DNA of 64,000 bases, from positions 99,845 to 163,844 of the forward strand of contig NZ_BEGX01000071.1 in NCBI RefSeq assembly GCF_002583555.1, given 5' to 3'. Below the pieces are notes generated by a model. That model was not told where the DNA came from. It saw nothing but the letters and a program-made list of their open reading frames with translations, and did no database searches. Below are positions 16,751-26,148 of the stretch, in pieces (within the stretch, counting starts at the first letter, position 1; the number at the start of each line of letters is the position of its first letter). Made by a program: the position numbers and the translations under genes. This DNA comes from Pseudonocardia sp. N23 (GTDB lineage: Bacteria > Actinomycetota > Actinomycetes > Mycobacteriales > Pseudonocardiaceae).

Positions 16751-16766
16751 CCTGTTTCCACCTGTT
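16733..16766. promoter_or_regulatory. Putative operator for the FadR-type regulator
   Basis: AACAGG (16733-16738), then CCTGTT at 16751-16756 and again at 16761-16766: an inverted pair plus a direct repeat with 10-base period, one helical turn. It lies between the divergent ATGs at 16750 and 16825. Confidence 0.45.
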
Positions 16767-16824
16767 TCATACGCATCGCGACCCTGTCGCGGCCGCGTGC
16801 CGGCTCGGCGAGGAGGTCCCGCGG

Positions 16825-17634
16825 ATGGCTGCCGACAGCGGCGACGACCGCTCACCGGCCCCCGTCGCCCCGGTCGCCCCCGGGCTCGCCGTCGGCCGCA
16901 GGCTGCGGGTCCCGAAGATGGCCGAGCTGGTCGCGGCGCACCTGCGCAGGCAGATCATCCGCGGTGAGCTCTCCGCGGGCGACGCGCTGCCGTCCGAGGC
17001 CACGCTGATGGAACAGTTCCAGGTGTCGCGCCCGACGCTGCGCGAGGCGTTCCGCGTGCTGGAGTCCGAGTCGCTGATCAGCGTGCGGCGCGGGGCCCAC
17101 GGGGGAGCACGCGTCCAGGTGCCCGACGCCGACGTCGCGGCCCGCTACGCGGGCTTCATCCTGGAGTACCGCGGGACGACGCTGGAGGACGTCTACGAGG
17201 CCCGGCTCGTGCTCGAACCGCCCTGCGTGGCGTTGCTGGCCGCCCGCCGCACGGACGAGGACGTGGTCCGCCTCAAGGCCGCGCTGAAGGCCCACGACGA
17301 CGTCGGCGGCGACCACGACCTCACCATCCGCACGCACACCGCGTTCCACACGCTGCTCACCGAGATGACCCGCAACCAGACGCTGCAGGTCCTCATCGGC
17401 ATGATCGACCACATCATCGCGCTGGCGAACTGGTCGCAGATCGCCGCCGACGCAGGCACCCCCCAGCACCTGCGCGCCATGCGTCGCGGGCTGCGGGCCC
17501 ACCACCTGGTCGTCGAGTACATCGAGAACGGTGACGCCGTCGCAGCCGAGGACATCTGGCGCAAGCACCTCGAGGAGGCGCGCGACTACCTGCTGCGCGC
17601 CGACGTCCGCACCGTGCTCGACCTCATGGACTGA
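16825..17634 (+). CDS. GntR-family regulator, FadR subfamily (FCD domain)
   Basis: 269 residues. An N-terminal winged helix spans about 35-100 (LRRQIIRGELSAGDALPSE and SRPTLREAFRVLE). The C-terminal FCD domain follows, with the metal- and ligand-binding pattern TIRTHTAFHTLL and LRAHHLVVEYIENGD. GAGGAGG upstream of ATG 16825 marks the start. The ligand is probably an organic acid, as for most FadR-type proteins. The neighbours are the respiratory operon (convergent) and a small ORF (divergent), so targets are not obvious. AACAGG/CCTGTT repeats upstream may be its binding site. Confidence 0.9.
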   Translation: MAADSGDDRSPAPVAPVAPGLAVGRRLRVPKMAELVAAHLRRQIIRGELSAGDALPSEATLMEQFQVSRPTLREAFRVLESESLISVRRGAHGGARVQVPDADVAARYAGFILEYRGTTLEDVYEARLVLEPPCVALLAARRTDEDVVRLKAALKAHDDVGGDHDLTIRTHTAFHTLLTEMTRNQTLQVLIGMIDHIIALANWSQIAADAGTPQHLRAMRRGLRAHHLVVEYIENGDAVAAEDIWRKHLEEARDYLLRADVRTVLDLMD

Positions 17635-17750
17635 CGCGCGCCACCACGCGACCCGTCGTCGTCCACCTCCGGCCGAACCCGGCACCGGACCGCTTCGACC
17701 ATGGTCGGGACGCAACCCGGCGTCGACCCCGGCCGAGCCGCCCGGCAACG

Positions 17751-17787
17751 ACGAAAGCCCCGCCCGGAATCCGGGCGGGGCCTTCGT
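17751..17787. terminator. Bidirectional terminator between the FadR-type gene and qcrB
   Basis: A 17-bp stem with one mismatch (17751-17767 with 17771-17787) and AAT loop. The outer arms ACGAAA/TTCGT give A and T runs on both strands. Confidence 0.85.
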
Positions 17788-17802
17788 CGTGGTCGTCGAC
17801 CG

Positions 17803-19488
17803 TCAGTCGGTCGGGTCCTTCGGGCGGCCGGCGTCGGGACGACCGGCCAGGGCCGGTTCGTCGCGACGGGAGTTCGACCGCTCGACCTCGGCGTGGTGGG
17901 CCTCGGCGCGCGCCCTGTCCAGGGCCACGGTCTCCTCGATCGGGTCCGGGGTGAGCATCGAGCCGGCCACCGGCTGGCCCGCCGAGCCCAGCTGGTTCAT
18001 CCGCTTGGGCACCGCAGCACCCTGGTAGGCCAGCGGGATGGCGTGTCCGTGCGAGTCCACACCGGCGAGAGGCTGGTGGACCTCGATGAACTCGCCGTGC
18101 GGCAGCCGCTTGATGATGCCGGTCTCGATGCCGTGCTCGAGGACCGCGCGGTCGGACCGCTGCAGGCCGATGCAGATGCGGTAGGTCACCCAGTACGCGA
18201 TCGGCGGGACGAGCAGGGCGCCCATGCGTCCGGCCCAGGTCGTCGCGTTGAGGGAGACGTGGAAGAAGTAGGCGATCCAGTCGTTGATTCCGGAGAGCAC
18301 CAGCCACGCGTAGAACGAGATCGCCATGACGCCCAGCGAGGTGCGGACCGGCGCGTCACGCGGGCGCTGCAGCAGGTTGTGCAGCGCGTTGTCCTTCGTG
18401 AAGCGCCGCTCCAGCGCCGGGTAGATGCCCGCGACGACGTACAGGATCGGGAGGAACGCGGCCGTGCCCCAGAAGGCGGCGGGGATCGTGTAGTTCCCCA
18501 GGTAGATCTCCCACGGCGGGAAGATTCGTGCCATGCCCTCGGTGAACAGCACGTACCAGTCGGGCTGCGACCCCGCCGAGATGTGCGCGGGGTCGTAGGG
18601 GCCGATGTTCCAGATCGGGTTGATCTGGAACAGGCCCGCCATGAGGCCGATGACACCGACGGTGACGGCGAAGAACGCGCCGCCCTTCGCCGCGAACGTC
18701 GGCAGGATGCGGACGCCGACGACGTTGTGCTCGGTGCGGCCGGGCCCGGGGAACTGGGTGTGCTTCTGGTACCAGACCAGGCCGACGTGCACGGCGATGA
18801 GCGCCAGCAGGATGCCCGGGATGATCAGCACGTGCGCGATGTAGAAGCGCGGGATGATCTCGGTGCCGGGAAACTCGCCGCCGAACAGCAGCCACTGCAG
18901 CCAGGTGCCGACGACCGGCGCGGTCATCGTGATGCCGGACATGATCCGCAGGCCGGTGCCCGACAGCAGGTCGTCGGGGAGCGAGTAGCCGGTGAGGCCC
19001 TCGAAGAAGCCCAGCAGGACCAGGACGACACCGATGATCCAGTTGGTCTCACGCGGCTTGCGGAACGCGCCGGTGAAGAACACCCGGAACATGTGGACGA
19101 CCATCGCGGCCATGAACAGCAAGGCTGCCCAGTGGTGGACCTGGCGGACGAACAGCCCGCCGCGCACGTCCATCGAGATGGCGACCGAGCTCTCGAACGC
19201 CTTCGACATGTGGACGCCGCGCAGGTTGTCGAACGACCCGTTGTAGGTCGTCTCGGCCATCGACGGGTCGAAGAACAGCGCCAGGTACGTGCCCGAGAGC
19301 AGTAGGACGATGAAGCTGTAGAGCGCGATCTCGCCGAGCATGAACGACCAGTGCGTCGGGAAGACCTTGTTGAACTGCCTGCGCATCCCCGCTGCGGGGT
19401 GGAACCGCTGGTCGAGCTCGTCGAGAGCCTGACCGGCCTTTTCCTGCAGCCCGCTGGGCGAACTGGTGGGCGTCGTGATCGAGCTCAT
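17803..19488 (-). CDS. qcrB: Cytochrome bc1 complex cytochrome b subunit
   Basis: 561 residues with eight or nine hydrophobic helices. [21 protein letters not shown] and [21 protein letters not shown] carry the four heme-ligand His pairs, and [10 protein letters not shown] contains the PPW-type variant of the PEWY quinol-oxidation motif. The C-terminal 120 residues form the soluble tail typical of actinobacterial QcrB. It oxidises menaquinol in the bcc-aa3 supercomplex. ATG 19488 overlaps the qcrA stop (ATGA) and GGAG precedes it. It is last in the ctaE-qcrC-qcrA-qcrB unit and is closed by a strong hairpin. Confidence 0.97.
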   Translation of the reverse strand: MSSITTPTSSPSGLQEKAGQALDELDQRFHPAAGMRRQFNKVFPTHWSFMLGEIALYSFIVLLLSGTYLALFFDPSMAETTYNGSFDNLRGVHMSKAFESSVAISMDVRGGLFVRQVHHWAALLFMAAMVVHMFRVFFTGAFRKPRETNWIIGVVLVLLGFFEGLTGYSLPDDLLSGTGLRIMSGITMTAPVVGTWLQWLLFGGEFPGTEIIPRFYIAHVLIIPGILLALIAVHVGLVWYQKHTQFPGPGRTEHNVVGVRILPTFAAKGGAFFAVTVGVIGLMAGLFQINPIWNIGPYDPAHISAGSQPDWYVLFTEGMARIFPPWEIYLGNYTIPAAFWGTAAFLPILYVVAGIYPALERRFTKDNALHNLLQRPRDAPVRTSLGVMAISFYAWLVLSGINDWIAYFFHVSLNATTWAGRMGALLVPPIAYWVTYRICIGLQRSDRAVLEHGIETGIIKRLPHGEFIEVHQPLAGVDSHGHAIPLAYQGAAVPKRMNQLGSAGQPVAGSMLTPDPIEETVALDRARAEAHHAEVERSNSRRDEPALAGRPDAGRPKDPTD

Positions 19489-20621
19489 GATCTCCGCTCC
19501 CAGAATGCGGGGCCGACGGCTTCGTGGAAATCGCTCCTGGCTACGAAGTAGCCCTGCTCGTCGACCGTGATCGGCAGCTGCGGCAGCGCCCGGGTGGCAG
19601 GCCCGAACACGGGGCGAGCGTACTCGGTCGCGAGGAATTGCGACTGGTGACAAGGGCACAGGATGCGGTTGTCCTGCGCCTGGAAGAGCGAGGTGGGGCA
19701 GCCCAGGTGGGTGCAGATCTTCGAGAAGGCGTAGTAGTCGCCGTAGTTGAAGTCCTCCTGGCCGGCCCGCTTGACGACCTGGGTGCCGGGCCGCAGACGG
19801 ATCAGCATGACCGGGGCGTCGGAGGCCTTCTGCGCGTGCAGCAGGGCTTCCTCGTCACCGCGCTCGCTCTCGCGGAAGGGGAAGACCGTCTGCATGGAGC
19901 CGGGCTCCATGTCCTCGGGACGGACCCGGCGGATGTCGTCGAGCTCGCCGGTGTCGGCGCGCAGGAAGACGGTCTCACCGTTCTCCGGCTTCCAGCCCGT
20001 CACCCACAGCGGGGAGTTCGGGCCGTCCTTCCACGGGTTGCGGATCATCGGCCCGATCGCCGCCACGCCGAGGCCGAGGCCGAACAGGCCTGCCGCCGCG
20101 CCCGCCGAGCGCTTGATCAGCGAGCGGCGCGCGATCGTGGTGTCGTTGCCCGCCGCGGCGAGCTGGGCGAGGACGGTCTTGCGCGCCACCGGGTCGGACG
20201 GGCCGTCGTGGCGCTGCTGGACCGAGACCTCGCTCGGGAAGAACTTCTTGACGTAGACGATCACGCCGATGCCCAGCGACAGGACCGCCAGGCCGAACGT
20301 GACACCGACGACCGGCGTGTACAGCGAGTACATCGTGTAGCCGGGGTCGGACGGGGGGACGTACTCGTGGGGCCAGGCGATGAACGCCACGACGAAGCAC
20401 AGCGCCGCGAGTGCCGACAGCCCGAACCAGGCGGCGACGCCACGCTCGGCCCGCTTCTCCGCCCGGGTCCCGGGGACCGGGAACTTCGGGGCGTTGTGCT
20501 GGACCTCGACGTCGTCGAGCTCGCTGGCGAGCTGCGCGAGCTCGTCCTGGGACATGTCCTCGAGCTCGGCCTCGCTGGGGGAGCGGGTCACGCCGCCCTC
20601 ACCCGTGGTCACGCCGCTCAT
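19485..20621 (-). CDS. qcrA: Cytochrome bc1 complex Rieske iron-sulphur subunit
   Basis: 378 residues. Three transmembrane segments (about residues 70-90, 105-125 and near 190) mark the actinobacterial form. The [2Fe-2S] cluster ligands are in CTHLGC (about 302) and CPCHQSQF (about 320). The twin-Arg-like [13 protein letters not shown] before the last helix fits Tat insertion of the folded cluster domain. It carries electrons from quinol to the QcrC cytochrome. Start ATG 20621 overlaps the qcrC stop, and its own stop overlaps qcrB, so the three are tightly coupled. Confidence 0.97.
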   Translation of the reverse strand: MSGVTTGEGGVTRSPSEAELEDMSQDELAQLASELDDVEVQHNAPKFPVPGTRAEKRAERGVAAWFGLSALAALCFVVAFIAWPHEYVPPSDPGYTMYSLYTPVVGVTFGLAVLSLGIGVIVYVKKFFPSEVSVQQRHDGPSDPVARKTVLAQLAAAGNDTTIARRSLIKRSAGAAAGLFGLGLGVAAIGPMIRNPWKDGPNSPLWVTGWKPENGETVFLRADTGELDDIRRVRPEDMEPGSMQTVFPFRESERGDEEALLHAQKASDAPVMLIRLRPGTQVVKRAGQEDFNYGDYYAFSKICTHLGCPTSLFQAQDNRILCPCHQSQFLATEYARPVFGPATRALPQLPITVDEQGYFVARSDFHEAVGPAFWERRS

Positions 20622-21478
20622 TGCTTGGCCCCCAACCACATCGCGAAACCGACCAGCGCGGCGATGCCGACGATGAAGGCGATGACACCCTCGGACGTCG
20701 GGCCGATGCCGCCGAGACCAGAGCCACCCACGTCGTTGTTGCCGTCGGACACGGACTTGACGAAGGCGATGATGTCCTCCTTCTCCTCGGGCGCGAGCTG
20801 CGCGTCGGAGAACTTGGGCATGTTCTGCGGGCCGGTGAGCATGGCCGCGTAGATCTGGGACTCGGAGGCCGGGTCCAGCGACGGGGCGTACTTGCCGGAC
20901 GACAGCGCGCCGCCGCGGCCCGTGAAGTTGTGGCACGACGCGCAGTTGAGGCGGAACAGCTCGCCGCCGCGTGCCGGGTCGCCGCCGCGGAGCGCCTCGC
21001 CGGTGGCCGCGGGCATCGTGGGGCCGCCGCCGTTCGCCTGGACGAACGCGCCGATCGCCGACAGGTTGTCCTGACCCTCCTGAGTGTGGGGGTCGAACGT
21101 CGCCGTCGGAGGCTTGCGTGTGGCCTGGGCCTCCTGGCGGGCCAGGGGCATCCGGCCGGACGAGACCTGGAAGTAGACGGCCGCGTCGCCCACGCCGACC
21201 AGGCTCGGGCCGCGGTCCGTGACTCCCTGCAGGTTCGAGCCGTGGCACGAGATGCAGGCGTTGTTGTACAGGTCCTGGCCCTTGGCGATGGTCGCCGCGT
21301 CGGCCGTCTGGGCCACCGCCGTCTGCGGCGTCGGCTGCACGACGGAGTAGAGGGCGCCGACCGACAGCAGCCCGATTCCCAGCGCTAGCGCTCCGGCCAG
21401 CCGGCGCCGCACCTTGCCGTGCGGTCGTCGGCCGCGGCGGGACCGCGGCTCAGGTGGTGTGGTGGTCGTGGATTCCAT
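20618..21478 (-). CDS. qcrC: Cytochrome bc1 complex diheme cytochrome c subunit
   Basis: 286 residues. An N-terminal signal-anchor follows a basic start (residues 20-45), then two c-type heme sites CISCH (about 74) and CASCH (about 178), and a C-terminal membrane anchor ([20 protein letters not shown]). The Met ligand regions MPLARQE and MPKFSDAQL follow each heme. In actinobacteria this diheme subunit replaces a soluble cytochrome c and contacts the aa3 oxidase directly. Start ATG 21478 is 52 bases after the ctaE stop. Confidence 0.96.
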   Translation of the reverse strand: MESTTTTPPEPRSRRGRRPHGKVRRRLAGALALGIGLLSVGALYSVVQPTPQTAVAQTADAATIAKGQDLYNNACISCHGSNLQGVTDRGPSLVGVGDAAVYFQVSSGRMPLARQEAQATRKPPTATFDPHTQEGQDNLSAIGAFVQANGGGPTMPAATGEALRGGDPARGGELFRLNCASCHNFTGRGGALSSGKYAPSLDPASESQIYAAMLTGPQNMPKFSDAQLAPEEKEDIIAFVKSVSDGNNDVGGSGLGGIGPTSEGVIAFIVGIAALVGFAMWLGAKQ

Positions 21479-21530
21479 CGTCGGCGTTGTCCAACCCTCG
21501 CGTCGAGTTCGGGGCGCTTGCGAAGCAGGC

Positions 21531-22133
21531 CTAGCGGATGAAGTAGATGACGGCGAACAGACCGACCCACACCACGTCGACGAAGTGCCAGTAGTACGAC
21601 ACGACGATCGCCGCGGTGGCCTGCGCCGGGGTGAACTTGGAGAGCCTGGTGCGGATGAGCAGGTACACGAACGCCACGAGACCACCGGTCACGTGCAGTG
21701 CGTGGAAGCCCGTCGCGAGGTAGAAGACGGTGCCGTACGCGCTCGAGGCGAGCGTCGTGTGGTGCTCCTCGACCAGGACCCGGTACTCGTTGGCCTGACC
21801 GAGCACGAAGATCGCGCCCATGATCAGGGTGAGCGTGTACCAGCGGCGCAGGCCGAAGACGTCGCCGCGCTCGGCCGCGAACACGCCGAACTGGCACGTG
21901 AACGACGACGCGACGAGGACGATCGTCACGACGAGGGCGTACGGGACGTTGAGCTCCGTCGGCGGTGGCGGCCACTCACCGACGTTCTGCGCGCGCGCCG
22001 TGAAGTAGATGGAGAACAGCCCGGCGAAGAACATCAGCTCGCTGGACAGCCAGACGATGGTGCCGATGCTGACCAGGTTCGGGCGGTTCAGCGAGTGGAT
22101 CCGCGCGCTGATGTTGGGGGCGGCTGTCGTCAC
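21531..22133 (-). CDS. ctaE: Cytochrome c oxidase subunit III
   Basis: 200 residues with five transmembrane segments. [15 protein letters not shown] holds the conserved Glu of subunit III, and [17 protein letters not shown] and [19 protein letters not shown] are the closing family blocks. It supports proton uptake and stability of the aa3 oxidase. It is first in the ctaE-qcrCAB unit; subunits I and II are not in the window. GTG 22133 follows CATAAT by 6 bases, so the operon messenger is probably leaderless. Confidence 0.96.
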   Translation of the reverse strand: MTTAAPNISARIHSLNRPNLVSIGTIVWLSSELMFFAGLFSIYFTARAQNVGEWPPPPTELNVPYALVVTIVLVASSFTCQFGVFAAERGDVFGLRRWYTLTLIMGAIFVLGQANEYRVLVEEHHTTLASSAYGTVFYLATGFHALHVTGGLVAFVYLLIRTRLSKFTPAQATAAIVVSYYWHFVDVVWVGLFAVIYFIR

Positions 22134-22145
22134 CCGGGCATTATG
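22134..22145 (-). promoter_or_regulatory. Leaderless -10 of the ctaE-qcrCAB operon
   Basis: CATAAT (22145 to 22140) and a 6-base spacer before GTG 22133; the best match to TATAAT in the set. Confidence 0.6.
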
Positions 22146-22291
22146 ACCCCACCCGAACTTCTACAGCCTGTCGGGGGACCAGGGATTCACGTCACTCCTC
22201 GTCAGGCGCAACGCCCGGCGCGGCGCCGGGGTTCCCGGGTGCGCCCGCGGTGCCGATCACCGCGCGCGCCGGAGGATGTGACAGCGCCCAT

Positions 22292-22304
22292 TACGATGAC
22301 GCGC
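22292..22304 (+). promoter_or_regulatory. Leaderless -10 of the receiver-like gene
   Basis: TACGAT (22292-22297) and 7 bases before GTG 22305. The overlapping ATG at 22296 would lie inside the -10 and is unlikely as start. Confidence 0.55.
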
Positions 22305-22754
22305 GTGACCAGCCCCGCGCCCCGCAACGCCGGAGCGGCCTCCGAGCCGCACAGCCCCCTCCACGTCCTGGTGTTCAGCCACCGTCCCGAGGTCCGGGAG
22401 GGCATCGTGACGGCGGTCGGCCGTCGCCCCGCCCCCGATCTCGGGCGTGTCACCTACACCGAGGTGGGCACGATCGCCGACGTCCTCGCCGCGGCCGACG
22501 CGGGCTCGCAGGACCTCTTGATCCTCGACGGGGAGGCGCAGCCGACCGGCGGCATGGGGCTGTCGCGGCAGCTCAAGAACGAGATCACCGACTGCCCGCC
22601 CATCATGATCACGGTCCGCCGCCGTGACGACCGCTGGCTGGCCACGTGGTCGCAGGCCGACGCCGTGCTCGTGCACCCGCTCGACCCGCTCACCGCCGCC
22701 GAGACCGTCGCCGACGTCCTGCGGCGCACCGCGGGCGTCGCCGTTCGTGGCTGA
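22305..22754 (+). CDS. Response-regulator receiver-like protein, stand-alone
   Basis: 149 residues with the alternating strand-helix pattern of a CheY-like fold: [20 protein letters not shown], then [20 protein letters not shown], then [12 protein letters not shown] and [11 protein letters not shown]. The Asp in LILDGE is at the usual phosphoacceptor position. The acidic pocket near the N-terminus is replaced by SHRPE, so phosphorylation is doubtful. There is no output domain. It overlaps trpD by 8 bases. A gene of this kind sits between ctaE and trpD in several actinobacteria, to my memory; its role is unknown. Confidence 0.72.
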   Translation: MTSPAPRNAGAASEPHSPLHVLVFSHRPEVREGIVTAVGRRPAPDLGRVTYTEVGTIADVLAAADAGSQDLLILDGEAQPTGGMGLSRQLKNEITDCPPIMITVRRRDDRWLATWSQADAVLVHPLDPLTAAETVADVLRRTAGVAVRG

Positions 22755-23841
22755 CGTGGCGGCAGGTGCGGCGACCCCGACCCCGACCGACGGCAGGACC
22801 TGGCCGAAGGTGCTCGCGAGCCTCATCGCGGGCCGTGACCTCGACACCGCCGACACCGCCTGGGTGATGGACCGCGCGCTCTCGGAGGACGCCACGCCGG
22901 CCCAGCTGGCCGGGTTCCTGGTCGGGCTGCGCGCCAAGGGCGAGACCGCGGCCGAGGTCGCGGGTCTCGCCGAGGCGATGCTCGCCCGCGCGCCGCGGGT
23001 CACGGTCACCGGGCGGGCGGTCGACATCGTCGGCACCGGTGGTGACCAGGCGCACACCGTCAACATCTCCACGATGGCGGCGGTCGTCGTCGCGGCCGCG
23101 GGGGTGCCCGTGGTCAAGCACGGCAACCGGGCGGCGACGTCGAAGTGCGGCGCGGCGGACCTGCTGCAGGAGGTCGGGGTGGCCATCGCGCTGCCCGCGG
23201 CGGGCGTCGAGGCGTGCGTCGCCGAGGTCGGGATCGGGTTCTGCTTCGCACCCGTCTTCCACCCGGCGATGCGGCACACCTCCGGCCCGCGCGCCGAGCT
23301 CGGCGTGCCGACGGCGATGAACCTGCTCGGCCCGCTCACCAACCCGGCACAGCCGTCGGCGGGGCTCGTGGGCTGCGCCGACGGAAGGCTCGCCCCCGTC
23401 CTCGCGCAGATCTTCGCCTCACGCGGCCAGTCTGTCCTGGTCGTGCGTGGTGACGACGGGCTCGACGAGATCACGACGACGACCCGGTCGACGGTCTGGG
23501 TCGCAGGAGACGGCCGGGTCCGCGAGGCGAGCGTCGACCCGTCCGCCCTGGACATCGACCCGGCCACGCGGGAGGACCTGCGTGGCGGGGACGCCGCCTT
23601 CAACGCCGGCGCCTGCCATGCCCTGCTCGCGGGCAAGCAGGGGCCGGTCCGTGACGCCGTCCTGCTCAATGCCGCCGGCGCCCTGGTCGCCGCCGACGGC
23701 GTGTCCGGGACCGGCGACACGCCCGACCTGACCGGGCAGCTGCGCGACGCGCTCGAGCGGGTGGCCGCGGCCGTCGACTCCGGCGCGGCCGCCGACCTGC
23801 TGGCCCGCTGGGTCACGGTCTCGACGCGGCTGGCCGCCTGA
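22747..23841 (+). CDS. trpD: Anthranilate phosphoribosyltransferase
   Basis: 364 residues. The PRPP-binding motif [20 protein letters not shown] is near residue 97, followed by [17 protein letters not shown] and [19 protein letters not shown]. The enzyme joins anthranilate to PRPP in tryptophan synthesis. Start GTG 22747 overlaps the previous gene by 8 bases; GTG 22756 is an alternative. It is separate from other trp genes, as in mycobacteria. A hairpin follows at 23853. Confidence 0.95.
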   Translation: MADVAAGAATPTPTDGRTWPKVLASLIAGRDLDTADTAWVMDRALSEDATPAQLAGFLVGLRAKGETAAEVAGLAEAMLARAPRVTVTGRAVDIVGTGGDQAHTVNISTMAAVVVAAAGVPVVKHGNRAATSKCGAADLLQEVGVAIALPAAGVEACVAEVGIGFCFAPVFHPAMRHTSGPRAELGVPTAMNLLGPLTNPAQPSAGLVGCADGRLAPVLAQIFASRGQSVLVVRGDDGLDEITTTTRSTVWVAGDGRVREASVDPSALDIDPATREDLRGGDAAFNAGACHALLAGKQGPVRDAVLLNAAGALVAADGVSGTGDTPDLTGQLRDALERVAAAVDSGAAADLLARWVTVSTRLAA

Positions 23842-23852
23842 CCGGGCTGTCG

Positions 23853-23886
23853 TCGTGTGACGGCTCCACCCGGGGCCGTCACACGA
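23853..23886. terminator. Terminator hairpin between trpD and the Lrp-type gene
   Basis: A 12-bp perfect stem (23853-23864 with 23875-23886) and 10-base loop between convergent genes. Confidence 0.75.
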
Positions 23887-23943
23887 CAGGGCCACGAAGC
23901 CGGGTCACGACGCCGGGTCGCATGGCGGGGTCACACCGGGTGG

Positions 23944-24222
23944 TCACTCCATGCCGGCGCTGAAGATCGCGTCGTTCTCCGTGCTGGAGTAGGAGCGGAA
24001 CGCGATGTGGGTGTCGGTGCGCACCACGCCCGCGACCTTGCTCAGCCGGCCCGCGATGACCTCCGCGAGCTCCTCGTGCGCGCCGACCTTGACGACCGCG
24101 ATGAGGTCGACGTCACCCGCGCACGAGTAGACCTGGCTGACCCCGTCGAGGTCGGCGATCGCCTGCGCGGTCTCGGGGATCCGGTCGGCGGCGGTGTGCA
24201 CCATGACGATCGCGGTGATCAC
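23944..24222 (-). CDS. Lrp/AsnC-type ligand-binding (RAM/ACT-like) protein without HTH
   Basis: 92 residues covering only the sensor domain of Lrp/AsnC regulators: ITAIVMVHTAADRIPETAQA, VYSCAGDVDLIAVVKVG and VVRTDTHIAFRSYS. There is no DNA-binding domain, so it probably acts by oligomerising or by binding amino acids for another protein. GTG 24222 has GAGGAGGG 6 bases upstream, one of the clearer ribosome binding sites here. It follows the nuclease gene on the same strand by 71 bases. Confidence 0.85.
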   Translation of the reverse strand: MITAIVMVHTAADRIPETAQAIADLDGVSQVYSCAGDVDLIAVVKVGAHEELAEVIAGRLSKVAGVVRTDTHIAFRSYSSTENDAIFSAGME

Positions 24223-24293
24223 GGTTGCCCTCCTCGGGGACGTCGGGGCGGTCCGCGACACCCGACGACACGGGCGGCGACCGGGACCGAACA

Positions 24294-26054
24294 CTAGCCG
24301 AGGGTGATCTCCGAGGGACTGCCGAGCGGCACCGGCCGGGCTCGGCGCGCCCAGTCCTCCCACGCGGCCGCGCCATGGGCCGGTTCGGACCAGGACGGAT
24401 CGCTGTACACCAGGCGGGTCCCACCCGTGGTGAGCCAGCGGCGCACCAGGTTCACCTCCTCCGCCCAGGCCCCGGACAGCGGCCCGTCGGCGGGCAGGAT
24501 CGTCTGCGCGGACCGGCGCAGCGACTCCACGACCGGCATCGGTGGCGTGCCCCGGCGGGCGACGTCGGCCGCCGCGAGCCGTCCGTGGCGCACGACGGCC
24601 AGCTCCCAGCCGCCCCGCCCGTCGGGCCGCGCGCCCACCACCTCCGGCAGCGCCGCCAGCGCGGCGAGCTGCTGGGACCGTGCGAGCGCCGACGCCAGCG
24701 CGGCCAGCCGGTCGCGGTCGCGCGCCGCCGACTCGAACCGCTCGGCCACCGACAGCCGCTCGATCCGGTCGGCCAGGGTGCGCAGCGGTGCGTCGTCGGC
24801 GCCGTCGACGAGGCTGCGCAGCGCGCGCACCCCGGGGGCGTACTCGTCGATGCTCTGCAGCCCCGCGCACGGCGCCCGGCACCTGTCCAGCTCGTGGAGG
24901 ACGCACGGGCTCGCCGCGGGGGAGCGGGCCGGGATGCGCTGGGTGCAGCTGCGGATCGGCAGCGCGTCGAGCAACGTCTCCACCGCGTCGGTCGCGCCCC
25001 GGCGGGACCCGAACGGGCCCAGCGCCGGCCCGCGCGGCGCCGTCACGACCGACAGCCGCGGGAACGCCTCCTCGGTCGGTGCGACCCACCACACGCGGCC
25101 CGGGTTGCGCGAGCGCCGGTTGTACCGGGGACGGTGCGTGGCGATCAGCCGCAGCTCCCGCACCCCGGCCTCGAGCGCGTGCGCGCACACCACAGTGTCG
25201 ACGCGCTCGGCCAGCTCCACCATCTCCCGCACGCGCCGACGTCGCTCGCCCGCAGTGAAGTAGCTGCGGACCCGGCGCCGCAGGTCGCCGCTCGTGCCGA
25301 CGTAGAGCACCTCGTCGCGGGGCCCCCGGAACAGGTACACCCCGGCCGCCGACGGCACGTCGCGCGCCAGGGTCCGCCGCCTGCGGACGCGTTCGGGCGG
25401 GCGGTGCGCCGACGCCTCCCGCGACATCGACAGCAGCTCCTCCAGGCTCTGCACCCCGAGGTTGCCGATGCGTTCGAGGAGGTGGTGGAGCACCTCGACG
25501 GTGGCGCGCGCATCGGCCAGCGCGCGGTGCGTCGGCTGTGTCGACGTGCCGAACAGCCGGGCCAGCGCACCGAGGCGCACGCTCGGGGCCTCCGCGTGGC
25601 TGAGCACCACCCTGGCCAGCCGTGCCGTGCACAGGACCGGCGGGCGCGGCCACGGCCGGTCGTGGCGCTCGCACGCGGCCCGCAGGAACCCGGCGTCGAA
25701 CGGCGCGTTGTGCGCGACGAGGACCGCCCCGCCCAGGAACTCCAGCAGCGTGGGCAGCACCTCGTTCAGGCGGGGCGCGCCCGTCACCATTGCGGTGGTG
25801 ATACCGGTGAGCGCCACGATGTTGGGCGGCAGCCGCCCCGTTCCCGGGTCGACCAGCGTGGCCAGCTCGCCGACGACCTCGCCGCCGCGGACCTTGACCG
25901 CCCCCACCTCGGTGATCGAGTCGTTGCGGGCCGAGCCGCCGGTGGTCTCCAGGTCGAGCACGACGAACGTCACGTCGCGCAGCGGGGTGCCCAGCTCGTC
26001 GAACGACAGCTGCGCGAGTGCGCCGGGACGTGCGGATCCGGGGGGAGCGGACAC
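24294..26054 (-). CDS. DEDDh exonuclease fused to a GIY-YIG/UvrC-like nuclease
   Basis: 586 residues. Residues about 30-200 are a DnaQ-type exonuclease: FVVLDLETTGG, HNAPFDAGFL, and HRALADARATVEVL with the closing His and Asp. Residues about 230-320 are a GIY-YIG domain: GVYLFRGPRDEVLYVGTSGDLRRRV with the catalytic Arg. The C-terminus resembles UvrC (CVLHELDRCRAPCAG). Mycobacterial Rv2191 has the same build and place. A role in repair or replication-linked trimming is likely but unproven. GTG 26054 is chosen because TACCGT is 7 bases upstream. Confidence 0.88.
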   Translation of the reverse strand: MSAPPGSARPGALAQLSFDELGTPLRDVTFVVLDLETTGGSARNDSITEVGAVKVRGGEVVGELATLVDPGTGRLPPNIVALTGITTAMVTGAPRLNEVLPTLLEFLGGAVLVAHNAPFDAGFLRAACERHDRPWPRPPVLCTARLARVVLSHAEAPSVRLGALARLFGTSTQPTHRALADARATVEVLHHLLERIGNLGVQSLEELLSMSREASAHRPPERVRRRRTLARDVPSAAGVYLFRGPRDEVLYVGTSGDLRRRVRSYFTAGERRRRVREMVELAERVDTVVCAHALEAGVRELRLIATHRPRYNRRSRNPGRVWWVAPTEEAFPRLSVVTAPRGPALGPFGSRRGATDAVETLLDALPIRSCTQRIPARSPAASPCVLHELDRCRAPCAGLQSIDEYAPGVRALRSLVDGADDAPLRTLADRIERLSVAERFESAARDRDRLAALASALARSQQLAALAALPEVVGARPDGRGGWELAVVRHGRLAAADVARRGTPPMPVVESLRRSAQTILPADGPLSGAWAEEVNLVRRWLTTGGTRLVYSDPSWSEPAHGAAAWEDWARRARPVPLGSPSEITLG

Positions 26055-26067
26055 GCCGCGGACGGTA
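26055..26067 (-). promoter_or_regulatory. Leaderless -10 of the DEDDh/GIY-YIG gene
   Basis: TACCGT (26067 to 26062) and 7 bases before GTG 26054. Confidence 0.5.
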
Positions 26068-26136
26068 ACCGTGGGCACCGACAGGATCGCCCTCGTGCCC
26101 GCTGCGTGGCGGTCGCGGCTGCCGGGCACAGGCGGA

Positions 26137-26148
26137 TAACCTGGTCCG
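26137..26148 (+). promoter_or_regulatory. Leaderless -10 of the NYN-domain gene
   Basis: TAACCT (26137-26142) and 6 bases before ATG 26149. Confidence 0.6.
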
